This document shows positions 1 through 6,420 of a DNA stretch of 11,057 nucleotides, piece by piece. The stretch is taken from the NCBI GenBank assembly GCA_018901315.1, contig JAHIFA010000120.1, forward strand, positions 1 through 11,057. The letters run 5' to 3'. The stretch is from Nanobdellota archaeon (GTDB lineage Archaea > Nanobdellota > Nanobdellia > Woesearchaeales > CG1-02-33-12). The notes beneath the pieces were generated by a model. That model ran no database searches and was not told where the DNA came from. It saw nothing but the letters and a program-made list of their open reading frames with translations. The position numbers were made by a program, and so were the translations under genes. Every line of letters begins with the position of its first letter. Positions within the stretch are counted from its first letter, which is position 1.

Positions 1-565
1 GGTTTCAAACTTAAAAACATTTAAGGCTTTGTTTTCAGGGGGATTCTCTGGCTTTATAACAGCTGTTATGCCTGGCTTGGGAGCATCAACAGCAGCTGTC
101 ATTTCAATGCAGATGACAAAAAATCTTAAGGAAGATGGATTTATGATTTTAATGGGCTCAATAAACACATTTAATTTCATACTTTCAATGGTCACACTTT
201 ATGTCCTGGATAAGGCAAGGAATGGCTCAATAATAGTTATCCAGCAATTAGTTGATATAATAACAATAAACCATATTGTAATATTTCTATCTGCTGTTAT
301 AATTGCCGGCTCTTTGTCTGTTTTCCTTGCACTAGGTCTTAGCAGGATATTCTCAAAAATCATGGGTATTGTAAATTACAGGAAAATGGTTTTATCTGTT
401 ATATTTTTAATAACAGCCCTTGTTTTGGTTTTGACAGGACCATTAGGATTACTAATACTTATAATAAGCACTGCAATAGGCATAATCCCCCCAACAGTTA
501 ATATCTCAAGAACACATGCAATGGGTTGCTTGTTGCTACCTGTAATTCTTTATTTTATGCTTTAA
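1..565 (+). CDS. TctA/DUF112-like membrane permease, C-terminal part (5' end outside window)
   Basis: The reading frame is open from base 2, so the true start lies upstream; an internal TTG at 29 is not a convincing start. About 187 residues remain. They are very hydrophobic, with about four or five membrane segments. A PGLGAST motif near the left end and a closing HAMGCLLLPVILYF segment resemble the TctA/DUF112 permease family, whose bacterial members form the large membrane subunit of tripartite tricarboxylate transporters. Archaeal members often occur without the periplasmic binding protein, and their substrate is unknown. No small TctB-like subunit or binding protein follows; the next gene is an unrelated protease with its own promoter. 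The family call rests on motif recollection only, and transport of a carboxylate is inference. Confidence 0.65.
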   Translation, partial: VSNLKTFKALFSGGFSGFITAVMPGLGASTAAVISMQMTKNLKEDGFMILMGSINTFNFILSMVTLYVLDKARNGSIIVIQQLVDIITINHIVIFLSAVIIAGSLSVFLALGLSRIFSKIMGIVNYRKMVLSVIFLITALVLVLTGPLGLLILIISTAIGIIPPTVNISRTHAMGCLLLPVILYFML

Positions 566-573
566 AAGAAAGA

Positions 574-581
574 TTTATATA
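574..581 (+). promoter_or_regulatory. TATA-like box for the tldD-type gene
   Basis: TTTATATA is centred about 46 bases before the ATG at 624. This would place transcription start near 603 and leave a leader of about 20 bases that carries the SD at 615-620. The call is based on spacing and composition only. Confidence 0.5.
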
Positions 582-614
582 TCACCCCTCAAAAGTAAAT
601 AAATATTATAAATC

Positions 615-620
615 GGTGAT
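615..620 (+). promoter_or_regulatory. Shine-Dalgarno site of the tldD-type gene
   Basis: GGTGAT matches the archaeal anti-SD. Its GGTG ends exactly 5 bases before ATG 624, the same spacing as at 2915, 6709 and 10199. It fixes the start codon. Confidence 0.7.
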
Positions 621-623
621 ATA

Positions 624-2219
624 ATGACAGATGACAAAATTCTTGCAGTAATGGAAAACACTATTAATAGATGGATGGATGTCAAGCAAAAATTATATAT
701 AATCAATAAGGAAATAATTGCAAAGCCGCACTTTATCTCCCTCTCATACAAGGAAGCTGATGTTAAGACAATTGATATTCTTAATGGTGCTATTGTTAAT
801 AACAATGGAAATTTTAATGATTCTAAGACTGGTTATTCTATTAATGTAATGATTGGTGACAAAAAACAGGGCTATGGTTCTCGCTGGGAAGCATATGATC
901 ATCTACCAAGAGATCTAGAGGTCCTAGAAAACCTTATTGATGATAAAATGGATCATGTCTTAAAATCTGCATTAGTTTCATACATCTCAAATATAAAAGA
1001 TATTATACGTGTAAAACAGGAGAGAGGTAATAAATTTTCCCAGTTATCAAATGATCCAGTTGCTGTTTATATTGAGGAAAAGCTTAACCAAAAACCAATA
1101 CCTGAAAATCTTATTTTAACTCTTAAGAATTGGACTAAAAAAATATCAAAACTTGATTATGTTGATGAAAGCCACTCTATTTTATATTCCGAGCATGACT
1201 CACGCAGGTTTGTTGATAGCCAGGGAAGAAAAATATTAGATCATTCTTTTTTAGGGAAAGTTATACTGACCATAGATATCAGGCATAACAAAAATTTTGA
1301 GATTCCTTTTGGTCAAAGCATATATTCAGCTAAGGGATGGGATGATATTAATCAGAAACTTGAAGATATTTTAAGTGAAATACCAAAAGATATTGAACAA
1401 TTAAGGAATGCTTCAATACCAACTAGTGACCAATATCCTGTTGTTTTTAGTGCTGTGTCTGTTGGAACCATTTTTCATGAAACCTCGGGTGGCCACAATC
1501 TTTCTGGCAGATATATTAAAAAAGGTTTTTCTACAACATTCAAAAACCAGTTGAATAAAAAAATATTTCCAGAGTTTATCACTGTTGTTGATGATCCACA
1601 AAAAAAAGGTGCTTTTGGTTTCTACAGGTTTGATGAGGAAGGAATTGAAGGCAAGAGGGTTGTTCTTGTTGAGAATGGTGTTCTAAGAAATTATATTTTA
1701 GACAGGGACTCTGCTGTTTACTTTGGAAAATTGTCTAACGGGCACTCAAGGGGGGAATGGCTTTGTGATGAGCATGCTTCCTTACCAGAACCCAGGGTTG
1801 GAAACTTAGAAATAATAAGCTCTAATTCTGTTCCTGATGAAGAGCTTGTTGAAATCTTAAAAAAATATTGTATTGAAAATAATATTGAATGTGGTTTATA
1901 TATTGATACTGATGAAGGAGAGGTTGACGTTGATACCAGTGAATTTCATCTCTATCCTCACAAAGCATGGAAAATCTTTCCAGATGGCAGGAGGGAGCGC
2001 ATAACGAACTTTTATGTTGCTACTTATCCTTATAATCTTCTCAAACAGATTGTTGTTACAGGCAATAGTTATAAAACCCGTAGAGGCATATGTGATGCAG
2101 AGTCTGGGTTGATTCCCACGCAGGAGATAGCACCTGCAGCTTTTATTCCCAGAGTAACAATACAAGCTGAGGAGCCCAAGATAGAAACAAAAAGGCTTCT
2201 TGAGAAATTGAAGGATTAA
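624..2219 (+). CDS. tldD: TldD/PmbA family metalloprotease (TldD-type)
   Basis: This 531-residue cytoplasmic protein belongs to the TldD/TldE family. In bacteria, TldD is the zinc-bearing half of a heterodimeric protease that cleaves unfolded peptides, including modified-peptide precursors. The zinc motif region is visible at residues 285-291 (HETSGGH), followed by LSGRYI. A late cysteine, C490 in RRGICDAESG, sits where the family's third zinc ligand is expected, just before the C-terminal IPTQEIAPAAFIPRVTI strand. The classical motif is HExxxH; here it reads HExxxxH, one residue longer. Because the motif and the cysteine are both present, this is the catalytic type and not the PmbA/TldE type. 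It is somewhat longer than the usual 450-480 residues, and no TldE partner is in the window. The start is set by the SD GGTGAT at 615. The family call is firm; the substrate is unknown. Confidence 0.85.
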   Translation: MTDDKILAVMENTINRWMDVKQKLYIINKEIIAKPHFISLSYKEADVKTIDILNGAIVNNNGNFNDSKTGYSINVMIGDKKQGYGSRWEAYDHLPRDLEVLENLIDDKMDHVLKSALVSYISNIKDIIRVKQERGNKFSQLSNDPVAVYIEEKLNQKPIPENLILTLKNWTKKISKLDYVDESHSILYSEHDSRRFVDSQGRKILDHSFLGKVILTIDIRHNKNFEIPFGQSIYSAKGWDDINQKLEDILSEIPKDIEQLRNASIPTSDQYPVVFSAVSVGTIFHETSGGHNLSGRYIKKGFSTTFKNQLNKKIFPEFITVVDDPQKKGAFGFYRFDEEGIEGKRVVLVENGVLRNYILDRDSAVYFGKLSNGHSRGEWLCDEHASLPEPRVGNLEIISSNSVPDEELVEILKKYCIENNIECGLYIDTDEGEVDVDTSEFHLYPHKAWKIFPDGRRERITNFYVATYPYNLLKQIVVTGNSYKTRRGICDAESGLIPTQEIAPAAFIPRVTIQAEEPKIETKRLLEKLKD

Positions 2220-2262
2220 TTTATTTACTAAACTTTTAAATTCTGTAGAATTCCAAAAGATT

Positions 2263-2270
2263 TTTAAATA
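2263..2270 (+). promoter_or_regulatory. TATA-like box for eL33
   Basis: TTTAAATA, preceded by AAAAGATT, is centred 25-26 bases before ATG 2292. No SD is seen, so the transcript is probably leaderless. Confidence 0.6.
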
Positions 2271-2291
2271 ATCTGGGTTTCCTCAAATATC

Positions 2292-2549
2292 ATGGAAGGT
2301 ATAATAAGTAATTTTAGGGGAGGAAGGCACACCCAGTGTGGCAATCAGATGATAATAGTAGTTGATGGTGTTGATTCAAAGGAAAAGGCCAATGCTTTAA
2401 TAGGCAAGAAAGTAATATGGTCAAGCCCTGCAAAAAAGGAAATTAAAGGTGCTGTAAGAAGTGCTCATGGCCGCAATGGAGCACTAAGAGTTCTCTTTGA
2501 AACAGGAATGCCTGGCCAAAGCATCGGCCAGAAAGTTAAAATTGAATAG
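2292..2549 (+). CDS. rpl35ae: Large-subunit ribosomal protein eL33 (L35Ae)
   Basis: This 85-residue basic protein matches the archaeal/eukaryotic L35Ae family in length and pattern. It opens with a beta strand (MEGIISNFRGG) and continues with MIIVVDGVDSKEKANALIGKKVIW, where the conserved pattern is a strand, then an acidic/alanine helix, then a G-x-x-V-x-W strand. It ends with the conserved HGRNGALRVLFETGMPGQSIG block, which corresponds to the family's H-G-x-x-G-x-x-R-x-x-F-x-x-G-x-P-G-Q-x-x-G. It is part of the 50S subunit. The gene stands alone with its own TATA-like box and is probably translated from a leaderless mRNA. It converges on the minus-strand gene ending at 2568. Confidence 0.92.
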   Translation: MEGIISNFRGGRHTQCGNQMIIVVDGVDSKEKANALIGKKVIWSSPAKKEIKGAVRSAHGRNGALRVLFETGMPGQSIGQKVKIE

Positions 2550-2550
2550 A

Positions 2551-2556
2551 TTTTTT
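2551..2556 (+). terminator. Oligo-T termination signal after eL33
   Basis: A run of six T begins just after the stop codon, in the 18-base gap between converging genes. Archaeal termination typically needs only a T-rich tract on the coding strand. Confidence 0.4.
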
Positions 2557-2567
2557 AACAAATTCTA

Positions 2568-2915
2568 CTATAGTTGTTTTGCACCGTATAAGACAGCTAT
2601 AATCCCAATCAGTATTATAATTCCTGAATAAACAGGCCCAGAGCTAGGCACTGTGCTTGGTATTAGTTTCATGCTGACTAAAAATGGGATTAATCCGCCA
2701 AAAATAATTAATAGTGCAAGCACTGCTGTGATAAACTTCTGGGAGCGCCAAAGTCCAAAAGCTTTTATAGAATACCAAAAAGCAATAATCCCTATAAGAA
2801 TTATTATGCCTGAGTAAACCGGCCCTGAGAAAGGAACCACTCCAAAACCGTTAAAAAAAGGCAGAATTCCTGCAAGTATTGTTAACAGACCAACAAACAT
2901 TATTATTATTTTCAT
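2568..2915 (-). CDS. Small membrane protein made of two tandem repeats, function unknown
   Basis: This 115-residue, very hydrophobic protein has about four membrane segments arranged as two copies of one hairpin unit (about residues 10-49 and 68-110). Each unit ends in the same 16 residues, SGPVYSGIIILIGIIA (30-45 and 92-107). A short basic linker (KAFGLWRSQK) joins them, so the protein is probably an internally duplicated two-helix unit. At the DNA level the repeats differ only at synonymous third positions. The start is supported by a strong SD (GAGGTGAT) with its GGTG 5 bases before the ATG. It begins 23 bases after the 333-residue membrane protein gene and has no TATA box of its own there, so the two genes are probably one operon. 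I do not recognise the family. Confidence 0.8.
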   Translation of the reverse strand: MKIIIMFVGLLTILAGILPFFNGFGVVPFSGPVYSGIIILIGIIAFWYSIKAFGLWRSQKFITAVLALLIIFGGLIPFLVSMKLIPSTVPSSGPVYSGIIILIGIIAVLYGAKQL

Positions 2916-2918
2916 ATT

Positions 2919-2926
2919 ATCACCTC
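2919..2926 (-). promoter_or_regulatory. Shine-Dalgarno site for the repeat membrane protein
   Basis: GAGGTGAT on the minus strand is a full-length match to the archaeal anti-SD. It lies inside the 23-base gap of the two-gene unit. Confidence 0.75.
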
Positions 2927-2938
2927 AAAATATATTAA

Positions 2939-3940
2939 TTAAATTTTTGATTTTACCGACCTAATTTTTCGTATTTCTTCTTTTACCCTTTCATTTAACC
3001 TTATTATCTCTTCTTTTTCAACAGCAGCTTTTTGAAATAAATTTTGGGTTCCTTGACTGCCCCCGCGTCTTAATTGAGATGTCCTTGCACGATTATAGTA
3101 CCAATTATACTTTTTTTTATGTATATTCCTTTCACGCATTAACTTGCTCAACTTCTCCTTTCTTCTGTAATATACATCTGTTCGTTTAGTTGATCTTCTT
3201 TCATCTCCTCTTAATCTAGCCTCTTTTTCTAAATCTTCCCTATGTTGCCTTCTTTCTGTCTCAAGCTCTCTTCTAAGAGATTCATCTTCATTTGGTTCTC
3301 TTTCAACTGTCTCTCGTTCTCGTTCTGGTCTTGTTCTTGCATAACCACTAGTGCCAGAAAGTAACCTTAACAGACAGGCAACACCTAGAACAATGCATAC
3401 CCATTTGCCCCATGGGCTAATAACATCATTAATTAATTCATCTATCCCACTTATTGGGATACTAGAAGTATCTATATTTTTTAACTGCTCAAATACCCAT
3501 GCAATAAAGAAATAAAACAATGCCCAGACAACTCCAAAGGCCTTGTGCTGTTTTATTGGAAAATAACTATTAAGTATCAATAATGTGCCGCCAATTATTG
3601 CTAGTATAAGCACTACGATTCCAAAAACACCATAGGCAGAGCCAATACGATAAATATATTCATCTGGTATGAACCTTATGGAAATCAGGGAAAAAACAAT
3701 GGAAAATATTGTGGCAATCCCCTTGCTGCCAGAAAACATCTTCTTTGCCGCCCAGAAGATTATTGCAAACAGTATAATCCACACACCAGCTTTGAGGAAC
3801 ATAAATGTTCCATCTCCAGTTCCAAAAAGAAAGCTGAACATGCTGTAAACTCCCTCATACTGTGCACTAACAATAGGTATTAATAAGGCTAGGAAAAGAG
3901 AAGATAACACTAACAAACCTCTTTTTTTATTTAAAAGCAT
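2939..3940 (-). CDS. Exported/multipass membrane protein with charged coiled-coil-like C-terminal tail, function unknown
   Basis: This 333-residue protein starts with a signal-peptide-like segment: basic NKKRG, a hydrophobic core, then IVSA|QYEG, a plausible cleavage site after residue 26. About five membrane segments follow (roughly 50-66, 75-92, 103-123, 134-150 and 180-195). The last 135 residues (about 199-333) are highly charged and rich in Arg, Glu and Lys, without membrane segments. They have heptad-like helical stretches (about 205-250 and 305-330), so they probably form a coiled coil, possibly binding nucleic acid or protein. An Arg-rich patch, DVYYRRKEKLSKLMRERN, lies at 255-272. 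Which side of the membrane the tail faces is not determinable by eye. A TATA-like box 28 bases upstream and the absence of an SD suggest a leaderless start. It is probably cotranscribed with the repeat membrane protein downstream. I recognise no family. Confidence 0.78.
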   Translation of the reverse strand: MLLNKKRGLLVLSSLFLALLIPIVSAQYEGVYSMFSFLFGTGDGTFMFLKAGVWIILFAIIFWAAKKMFSGSKGIATIFSIVFSLISIRFIPDEYIYRIGSAYGVFGIVVLILAIIGGTLLILNSYFPIKQHKAFGVVWALFYFFIAWVFEQLKNIDTSSIPISGIDELINDVISPWGKWVCIVLGVACLLRLLSGTSGYARTRPERERETVEREPNEDESLRRELETERRQHREDLEKEARLRGDERRSTKRTDVYYRRKEKLSKLMRERNIHKKKYNWYYNRARTSQLRRGGSQGTQNLFQKAAVEKEEIIRLNERVKEEIRKIRSVKSKI

Positions 3941-3964
3941 TTTATATAGTTTTTAACTCCAGTT

Positions 3965-3972
3965 TATTTAAA
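3965..3972 (-). promoter_or_regulatory. TATA-like box for the 333-residue membrane protein
   Basis: On the minus strand TTTAAATA is centred about 28 bases before the ATG at 3940. It forms half of the divergent promoter region 3941-4057. Confidence 0.5.
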
Positions 3973-4022
3973 TCTTTCTATACTTTTTTGTTTTTAACTG
4001 TAAGATATCAAATCAAAAGCTT

Positions 4023-4030
4023 TTTATAAT
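4023..4030 (+). promoter_or_regulatory. TATA-like box for the eL21-rpoF unit
   Basis: TTTATAAT follows an AAAAGC stretch and is centred about 31 bases before ATG 4058. It predicts a leader of only a few bases, and no SD is visible. Confidence 0.5.
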
Positions 4031-4057
4031 AGGGGAATTTCCTTTTTTTGGTTTAAA

Positions 4058-4354
4058 ATGGTTCAAAGAATAGGCGGCTTCAGAAGAAAAACAAGGCAGA
4101 AACTCTCAAAGTCAAGAAGAAGCAAGGGAAAAATAAGCGTCAGGAACTTCTTCCAGACATTTGAAGAGGGGGACAAAGTAGTCCTGAATGCAGAGCCAGC
4201 TGTGCAAAAAGGAATGTTTTTTCCTAAATTTTATGGCAAAGTAGGAACAATAAAGAAAAAAATTGGAAAATGCTATAAGGTATTAATTAAAGATGGAAAA
4301 AAAGAAAAAAACCCCATAGTCCATCCAATTCATCTTAAAAAAATTAAGGTATAA
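4058..4354 (+). CDS. rpl21e: Large-subunit ribosomal protein eL21 (L21e)
   Basis: This 98-residue, strongly basic protein has the eL21 plan. The N-terminus (MVQRIGGFRRKTRQKLSKSRR) resembles the family's G-x-R-x-x-T-R-x-x-x-S. Then come F-x-x-GDKVVLNAEPAVQKGMFFPKFYGKVGTI, containing the conserved P-x-x-x-K-G-M-x-x-x-x-F-x-G-K-x-G, and a closing HPIHLKKIKV. Its length matches archaeal homologues. It belongs to the 50S subunit. Only one base separates its stop from the rpoF start, a linkage widely conserved in archaea that couples a ribosomal protein to an RNA polymerase subunit. Confidence 0.93.
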   Translation: MVQRIGGFRRKTRQKLSKSRRSKGKISVRNFFQTFEEGDKVVLNAEPAVQKGMFFPKFYGKVGTIKKKIGKCYKVLIKDGKKEKNPIVHPIHLKKIKV

Positions 4355-4355
4355 A

Positions 4356-4712
4356 ATGGTAAAACCAAATATAATATCTGAGAAACCAATAACTCTTACT
4401 GAGCTTAAGCAGGAGATTGATAAAATAAAGAAGCGTGATAAAGAGCTAAACTTCAGGGTTGGCAAGACTGAAGAATATCTAAGCCACTTTGTGAATTTGA
4501 GTAAAGAAAGTGAAGAGGAACTAATCAAAAAATTAGAAAAACTTAATGTGCCAAGGCTTAGGGATATCCATATAACAAAAATAGTTGATACACTTCCAAA
4601 GACAGTTGATGAGCTAAAGATAATTCTACAGGGCTACACAATAACAGTCAACAATGAAAACTTAAAGAAAATTGTTGATGCCCTTAAAGATTTTGCTGAA
4701 AAAAAGAAGTAA
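4356..4712 (+). CDS. rpoF: DNA-directed RNA polymerase subunit Rpo4 (RpoF, Rpb4-like)
   Basis: This 118-residue protein matches archaeal Rpo4/RpoF by length, helical composition and position directly after eL21. In the family, an N-terminal tip region (about 1-45 here) precedes a helical HRDC-like domain. Here that domain includes the conserved segment RDIHITKIVDTLPKTVDELK (69-88), followed by TITVNNENLKKIVDALKDF. Rpo4 pairs with Rpo7 to form the polymerase stalk, which binds emerging RNA and helps open complex formation. Rpo7 is not in this window. The start lies one base after the eL21 stop, so translation is probably coupled. The sequence is divergent, and identification leans on the operon as well as the C-terminal pattern. 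Confidence 0.85.
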   Translation: MVKPNIISEKPITLTELKQEIDKIKKRDKELNFRVGKTEEYLSHFVNLSKESEEELIKKLEKLNVPRLRDIHITKIVDTLPKTVDELKIILQGYTITVNNENLKKIVDALKDFAEKKK

Positions 4713-4716
4713 AATA

Positions 4717-4727
4717 TTTATTTTTCT
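4717..4727 (+). terminator. T-rich tract after rpoF, possible terminator
   Basis: TTTATTTTTCT follows the rpoF stop and precedes a new TATA-like box for DUF655, so transcription may end and restart here. Weak, because the run is interrupted. Confidence 0.3.
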
Positions 4728-4761
4728 TGGATTAGAAAACAATTAATTTAAAAAACAAAAG

Positions 4762-4769
4762 TTTATAAA
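4762..4769 (+). promoter_or_regulatory. TATA-like box for the DUF655 gene
   Basis: TTTATAAA lies in the 73-base gap after rpoF. Its centre is 20-21 bases before ATG 4786 but 29-30 before ATG 4795; the second distance fits the other leaderless genes here. Confidence 0.5.
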
Positions 4770-4794
4770 TAAGAAAAAACAATTTATGATTAAA

Positions 4795-5355
4795 ATGGAA
4801 ATGCACGAAAAGGAGGAAAATGTAATTATACTTGACTTTTTGCCAAATGGCTATCCATTTGACACAAGGCCAAGCCACCAAAAGACTGCAATAGCCCAGG
4901 CTATAGGCAAAAAACATTTTGTGTTATTAGAGCTTGTTCCAAAAAAAGATGTGTTCCTGCAGCCTAATGAGGCAGTTTACATCGGACAGGATAAAAGAGA
5001 CAAGGTGCATCATATCAATGGAAAACTGCCATTTTCCAGGCTAACAACAACTGCAAAAGCAGAGCTGGAATTTATAGTAAAGGATATTATTGAAAAAAAT
5101 GAGCAGAGGTTTGTTGATTTTTTCAATAATGCACAGCCATTAAGCACAAGGATGCACTCTATAGAACTTTTGCCTGGAATGGGCAAAAAGAAAATGTGGG
5201 AAATTCTTGATGAGAGAAAAATTAAGCCTTTCACTAGCCTTGATGACATGAAAAAAAGAGTGCATTTAATGCCTGATCCAAAAAAAGCATTGATAAAAAG
5301 GATAATGAAGGAATTAAGCGGAAAAGAAAAACACCTTTTGTTTGTTAATGGTTAA
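4795..5355 (+). CDS. DUF655 family protein (putative nucleic-acid-binding, OB-like plus helix-hairpin-helix)
   Basis: DUF655 is an archaeal family of unknown biochemical role, thought to bind nucleic acid. The N-terminal half (NVIILDFLPNGYP..., then VLLELVPKKDVFLQPNEAVYIG) looks like a small beta domain. The C-terminal half has a helix-hairpin-helix-type motif, ELLPGMGKKKMWEIL, and the family-typical KPF-x-S-x-x-D-M-K-x-R-V-x-x-M-P-D-P-K-K. In many archaea DUF655 follows eL21-rpoF and precedes the rRNA dimethyltransferase KsgA. The first two links hold here; KsgA is absent and an unrelated gene converges instead. Three in-frame ATGs exist (4786, 4795, 4801). The TATA spacing favours 4795, giving 186 residues; starting at 4786 would give 189. 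The last four bases overlap the stop of the converging gene. Confidence 0.88.
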   Translation: MEMHEKEENVIILDFLPNGYPFDTRPSHQKTAIAQAIGKKHFVLLELVPKKDVFLQPNEAVYIGQDKRDKVHHINGKLPFSRLTTTAKAELEFIVKDIIEKNEQRFVDFFNNAQPLSTRMHSIELLPGMGKKKMWEILDERKIKPFTSLDDMKKRVHLMPDPKKALIKRIMKELSGKEKHLLFVNG

Positions 5356-6371
5356 TTCTTAGAATCTTTAGGCATGTTAGGATAATCTTTTTTAGAATAA
5401 TAATCCATAAATTTTCCTGCATCTATGTATGCATCAATCCATCTTGCTATGTTGCCTTCTGTTTGCTCTTTTGGCCAGCCAAAAATAGAAATTGAATTTC
5501 CTCTTAATTCATTAGCTACATCTTTTTTTATCTCACTTATACAAAGTTCAGCAAACTCATATTCCCTATCCATATAAGCATCTCTTAATGCATCAAAGTC
5601 CCTCATTAACTTCTCTTCAAACAAATTTTTCCTTTTTCTTTCTTTTATTATGTTAATATCTGTAGCAAATTTTTTCAGTTGCTCTTTTTTCAGTTGTTGT
5701 AAGTATGGCTCTTCAGCTAAAATTTTTGTCTTATCTTGATTTTGAGAGTGTACGTAACCTCTAAACTCTTTAACTATATTGTCAATTGTACTATTAATTA
5801 TGTCCTCTCCCTGCCCAATTATATCCTCAACTTTTTTAATTGTATGATTGGCTTTTATGCAGTTTAAGATAATAGCATAATATTCAAATTTTTTGGATAG
5901 GTTAATGTCAATATATGCCTCGGCAGGGCGCTTAATTTTTTTCCAAATATCAGATGCCTCCAAGTACTTTTTCTTTCCAAAATTAATATATGTTTTATTT
6001 CCAAATATTCCTGCATTTATTAATGCACTCTCTGCTGCATGCTCATACAGCATGCTCTTTTGTTCCAGGCTTTCAATACTTTTTGCCTTAGAAAGAGCAT
6101 CTTTTATTGATCTTATTGGTATTGCTTCTAGTTTAGCTTTAGTAACTTTAAAATTTTCTATTTTGTATTTTTTGATTATTGAGTGCTTTGTTAGTATATC
6201 TGATAATTCATGGATAGTTTCATTTCTATCTTCATAAGCAGGATATTTTTCAATAACATCTTCAAGCAGGTCAGACTTAACATCTTCAAGTAAATCATAT
6301 GCCTCTTCAACAATCCTAAAATATTGTTCTTCTATTTTATAATAGTCCCCAGTAGAAAATGCTTCTTTCAT
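5352..6371 (-). CDS. Helical cytoplasmic protein, possibly with TPR-like repeats, function unknown
   Basis: This 339-residue protein lacks a signal peptide or membrane segment. It is almost entirely predicted helix, rich in Lys, Glu, Ile and Tyr. Segments such as residues 8-30, 104-122 and 126-155 alternate aromatic/alanine and charged positions in a way that recalls TPR or alpha-solenoid repeats (for example YLEASDIWKKIKRPAEAYID). A coiled-coil-like stretch covers about 222-265. The C-terminal part contains SIFGWPKEQTEGNIARWIDA before a short Lys/Pro tail. A TATA-like box lies 25-26 bases before the ATG and no SD is present, so a leaderless mRNA is likely. Its stop codon overlaps that of DUF655 on the other strand. 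I recognise no family; a scaffold or protein-binding role is a guess from the helical pattern alone. Confidence 0.75.
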   Translation of the reverse strand: MKEAFSTGDYYKIEEQYFRIVEEAYDLLEDVKSDLLEDVIEKYPAYEDRNETIHELSDILTKHSIIKKYKIENFKVTKAKLEAIPIRSIKDALSKAKSIESLEQKSMLYEHAAESALINAGIFGNKTYINFGKKKYLEASDIWKKIKRPAEAYIDINLSKKFEYYAIILNCIKANHTIKKVEDIIGQGEDIINSTIDNIVKEFRGYVHSQNQDKTKILAEEPYLQQLKKEQLKKFATDINIIKERKRKNLFEEKLMRDFDALRDAYMDREYEFAELCISEIKKDVANELRGNSISIFGWPKEQTEGNIARWIDAYIDAGKFMDYYSKKDYPNMPKDSKN

Positions 6372-6392
6372 GACTATTCTTATGTAGCAATT

Positions 6393-6400
6393 ATTTAAAT
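6393..6400 (-). promoter_or_regulatory. TATA-like box for the 339-residue helical protein
   Basis: ATTTAAAT is centred 25-26 bases before the minus-strand ATG at 6371. It lies in the 49-base gap after the small membrane protein gene ending at 6421. Confidence 0.55.
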
Positions 6401-6420
6401 AATTTTTGTTTTTGTAATTT

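Noticed and set aside
29-31. TTG at 29 as the start of the permease gene
   Set aside because: The frame is open to the window edge and the upstream codons read naturally into the protein, so the gene is truncated by the window and does not start here.
2939-3940. Possible type IV pilus/secretion or conjugation component
   Set aside because: A signal peptide, membrane segments and a charged tail alone do not identify such a system; there is no ATPase, prepilin motif or other partner in the window.
5893-6237. Plus-strand hydrophobic frame of 114 residues inside the helical protein gene
   Set aside because: The minus-strand gene is longer, has a promoter and a coherent helical pattern; this frame has neither promoter nor SD.
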